Below are positions 60,182 to 64,000 of a stretch of DNA of 64,000 nt, in pieces; the stretch's first letter is position 1; every line of letters starts with the position of its first letter. The translations under genes and the position numbers were made by a program. The stretch lies in NCBI RefSeq assembly GCF_001540865.1, contig NC_033629.1:1697490-1761489 (forward strand), in the 5' to 3' direction. The stretch is from Ananas comosus (lineage: Eukaryota > Streptophyta > Magnoliopsida > Poales > Bromeliaceae). The notes under the pieces were generated by a model. The model was not told the origin of the DNA, made no database searches, and saw nothing but the letters and a program-made list of their open reading frames with translations.

Positions 60182-63100
60182 TGCAACAACAAATTTAACT
60201 TGTGCTTTTGTAAGGGATCCTGTGGGTAAAAGGAGTGGTGTTTTTAGTGTGAGGCACCCCCTGTTTAGAACATGGCAATGAGATTAAAGAACTTGAATTG
60301 TACATTAGCTTTCATTATATATGTATCCATTGAAGAAGTTTTTCTTATGAAGTTACTCTTTATGATCTGTGGTAATTTGAGTTCAGTAAATGTTTGTGCA
60401 TGACTTGATATTCTAATTACAAGTCTTTAAACATTGAATGCATTGATGCTACATATTTTTAGCTCTAATTATCATGTTTATCATTGTGGCTCACTCTCTT
60501 TGTTTGAGATTGCAAGAATAATGAGAAAGTATATTGGAAAAAATATTTAATTTGTTTTGTAAAGATGTAATATACTAATCTCACCTGGGCTCAATGGGCT
60601 TAATATTGGTGGGGTGGGCTTTGTAGTTAATTAGCTTCCATGTTAAACCAATCTAATTTGTAATTTTCTAAAACTTTCTGTATCTAATTTTGAGTTTAAG
60701 AATAGTAAAATGCGATCAGAGGGTTTTCTCTTTTTTTTTAATTAATTTTTTTTCTTCTATTCTTAAAATATATCTGCGAAGTTAAAATACTAAGATATAT
60801 AGAGTCCACAGCATGAATTTTGTTCTTTAACTCCTATCTATATTCCATATTAATCAATATATAGATATGCGTACACATTCCAATATCTATACAATTACTG
60901 ATAAAAATATAATTTCAAATCTAGTAGTTGGCGCTAACCTAACCATTAATTCCAAAAGCTCGAGCAATTAGAAATAAAAAATCAACACTTAAAGTGTATA
61001 GCCACAGCGCTCACGGATCTCGATTGTGACTCGGCCCAACTAACCTCACGCCACTTCGAACACGACTCAGCCCAATCCAGCTTCACGCCACTTTAAATGT
61101 GACTTGACCCAATCTGACCTCTCGAAACAAGAAAAAATGCTGGCCCATTTAAGCCAACAATTTTTCCCTCAACACCTGCACACATTTGCTGGTCCAACAG
61201 GACTTAGTTTAAAAATGCTATTTTTTATTTTGTTTATAAAAAGTGTAGAGGGGTGAAATAAAAATAATTTTCGACCGTAAGTATTCACTTTCGTTGTTTG
61301 GCTATAACTTTATCTTCAATCGAAACTTAAAACTCCCAAAATAACATAATTGACTTTGGTCGACCCTATGCTGAAGTCAATTACAGAGAAAAAAAAATAA
61401 ATAATAAAAAATTAATCCATCTCGCATATCTTTAGCTTTACACTATTCAATCATTTTTTAGTAAACAAACAGCATAACTAAGAAAACTTTAATTCTAAGA
61501 CTATACAAACAAACGGTGAAACAAAAGTAATTTATTTAAACACTAATTCATTCGAAAATTTCTTCCACTTGAGCGTTGACGGAACTTCTTTAAAAGTGTT
61601 GCTTTTAAGTTGCGCTATTTGAAAAGGAACCAGTAGCTTTTTAGCCAGAAACCCCAATTCCTGATAGTTTTTTATTGTAGCAGAAGTAGAAGTAGAAGTA
61701 GAAGTTTCAAATTAGTACTTGTACTACTAAGCTCCGAAATTCATTTCTGCTTCTGGCCATAGCAAAAGCTACATTTCTTTTTTGTAATGCAAAACACGAA
61801 TTCAAATCAAAGTGTAATGCTAACCATACACCCTAATTTGACAATTTTATACTATAGTTGTTGTACACGTACATCAAAATCAAAATTTTGAAGGTGAACT
61901 AAATCATGAAAGATGTGACAGAGAAACAGCTGGGGCAGAGGCGGACCAAAAGAAAATTTTGCCCAGTGTTTCTGTATATGGCTCTTGTACCATACCTAAT
62001 CTTTAATAATTAATAATATAAAATTTAAATATAAATAATTTAGTTGATAAGATTTAGACCATCCAAAAGAGCTTTATTGAAAAGGATTAATTAATGTCAC
62101 AGAGTCTGAAAACAGAGTACCAAATTATTGAGTAATCTTCGTAATTAACAGTGGAGGAAGCATTATTGTTTAATTTATAACAAATAAAATTTTAAAATTT
62201 ATTTAAATGTCGTAGAACACATTCAATTAAGTTAGATTTTAATTTTGAAATATCTATCACAGAAGAGAGTCATCTCTATCTCTATCACACCTTATTTTAT
62301 GTAAACTTTAGCAACAACCAGACAAAGCTAGTTCGCATGCTCAAAATTAAGTACAAGAATAAACCTTTTTCAAAATATTATTATTTCAACATACATTTAT
62401 CATCATAAAATCAATTTAGTGTATATCTCATACCGTATATCTATTACAAAAGAAAAAAAAAAAAAAAAACTTTTTTCTACCATAACATTTAGGCTCATTT
62501 CTTTTTGAAAAAAACGTGACATATAAGATGCAGTTCGTACAATCATGCATGAAATAAACAGTTTTAGAAATACGGCACATAAGATGTACTTAAACATCAA
62601 TCAGAAACAAAATAGTTTCGCACGGAACAACACATATACTAAATAGTTTCAAACATTAAAAATAAATATGTGAGCTATATCGAATTGTACATGAGTAAAT
62701 TAATTCCAACTCGTATTCGGCTCGTTAAAATTTCGAGCTTAAAAATTTAATTTATATTCATCTTTGTTTACTAAATTAGTGATTAATATTGAACTCATCT
62801 CCAGCAGAACTCGAATGGGCTCGCCAATAGGGAGCTAGATTGGTGGTCCCACCTGCCAACGTGGCAACCCGCATATAAAACAAAGAAACCGTGGGTAGGT
62901 CGCAATTACTTCCGTGGACCGTGGATATATATGTCACCACAACGCGCTCACGTGTCCGTACGGCAATAGAGCGCGTTGGTTGTGGTTGAACAAATTATCG
63001 CGTGCGCCCGGTGCACCGTGCACCGGTATTTACCAAATCATATCTTAGAGATCTCACAATTTAGAGTTTACTTCGCTAGATACAGTCGGTGAGATTCAAA

Positions 63101-64000
63101 ACGCATTATAAATTACATTCACGCGCTTTTAAAATGTAATAACAATTGCGTTCCCAATACTATTATATTCAGTAAATTCGACACGTCTTTGCTATGCTTT
63201 TATTAAAATCTGAACTGCTGTATTTTTTGTTTTCCGGCTTGGAACCCATGATACCTCGGATTCGAATTTGGAATCACATGCTTTTCCATTCTCACACCAG
63301 TGAGGTAGGTTCGATATCAATTTTCAAATTTGCATGTGGGTTTCATGCATGGGAGTCCAAATTCAGCAACCAAATTTAAAAAGTTTTGTTATATATATAT
63401 GTGTGTGTGTGTGTGTGAGAAAAACGTTGTTGGAGATCACATATCAAGATAATATTTTACATTCAACAAGTTACATATATGGTTTCTTATTAAAGTCCTT
63501 GATATATATTCCCAAAAGTACGTACTCTCAAAATATATCATAATTTTAGTTTAACTAGCCCTTCGTCATTTTATTAGAATAGTTAATCAAATTAGAGAAC
63601 AACATGGTACACTCATAGCCAAATTATATCGAAATTAAGAACAATATTAAGTGAGGCTAATTAATCCAAATGTTAATTATGAAACAGTGTAAGTTGTAGC
63701 TAGGCAAGCTAAAAAAAAAAAAAGAAAAAATGAAAATTTGGAGGCCCCACTAATAATTCAGCGAGGGAGATAGGTAGATCGAGGCGTTGGGCCACGTCAC
63801 TCGTTCAAGGCATTAATTATTTGTACGAGCCAAAAGTTGAATAGATGGTTGAAAAAGGACACTAATTTTATGACAAGCTCCTTACACACAAGATTTTGTT
63901 GGGACATTTTGATGCTGTTAATTTAACTAGAATTTGGAATCCTATTTTTTTATTTAGTATCTTTGTGTTTGTTTAAAATTTGTTTCTTTTTTTTTTTTGT
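60182..64000. other. Spacer to the window end, no gene seen
   Basis: 60182-60400 is probably the remorin 3' untranslated region. The rest is AT-rich with no coding frame. Minor items are an AGAAGT microrepeat (about 61681-61705), a GC-richer patch at 62810-63030 ending in a perfect short inverted repeat (63008-63026), and (TG)n at about 63401-63418. Confidence 0.5.

Overview
This is nuclear DNA from a flowering plant, most likely a monocot. It has long AT-rich spacers packed with small DNA transposons, multi-exon genes with GT-AG introns, (CT)n tracts in several 5' leaders, a nuclear photosystem I gene, and one very GC-rich gene beside AT-rich genes. That last contrast is typical of commelinid monocots; I cannot fix the species.

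Five genes are well supported. From left to right they are: AIR9, a microtubule-associated LRR and A9-repeat protein (+, 11722-25822, 37 coding exons, 1678 aa); a cationic amino acid transporter of the CAT1/5/8 type (-, 26537-31394, 2 exons, 606 aa); a BTB/NPH3 (NRL) family protein (-, 39504-42450, 5 exons, 633 aa); photosystem I subunit K, PSAK (+, 49385-50084, 3 exons, 132 aa, with an apparent GC-AG first intron); and a C-terminal-remorin-domain protein (+, 56881-60181, 6 exons, 516 aa). The exon joins were worked out by hand and every gene keeps one open frame from ATG to stop. A sixth locus, 52250-52620 (-), looks like an orphan housekeeping promoter with a 32-codon first exon and no recognisable gene body.

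The spacers are mostly mobile DNA. A 5'-truncated L1-type LINE (7067-9697) has a reverse transcriptase frame broken by one stop. At least three full tRNA-derived SINEs (28139-28284, 47734-47884, 53811-53952), two of them with exact target-site duplications, end in the same hairpin and A-tail as the LINE. Non-autonomous DNA transposons include a hAT-like element (34987-36228), a Mutator-type element carrying gene-like sequence (46094-47283), a Tourist-type MITE (53218-53532), several long-arm foldback elements, and MITEs sitting in (TA)n tracts. 1713-2358 holds four copies of a GC-rich hairpin with an ACGTGTC core.

The genes do not form a pathway; they are independent single-copy loci, as expected in plant chromosomes. 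The most interesting signals are the LINE-SINE shared, covarying 3' hairpin, the Pack-MULE-like element, the duplicated splice acceptor and modular exon design of AIR9, the GC-AG intron of PSAK and the orphan promoter.
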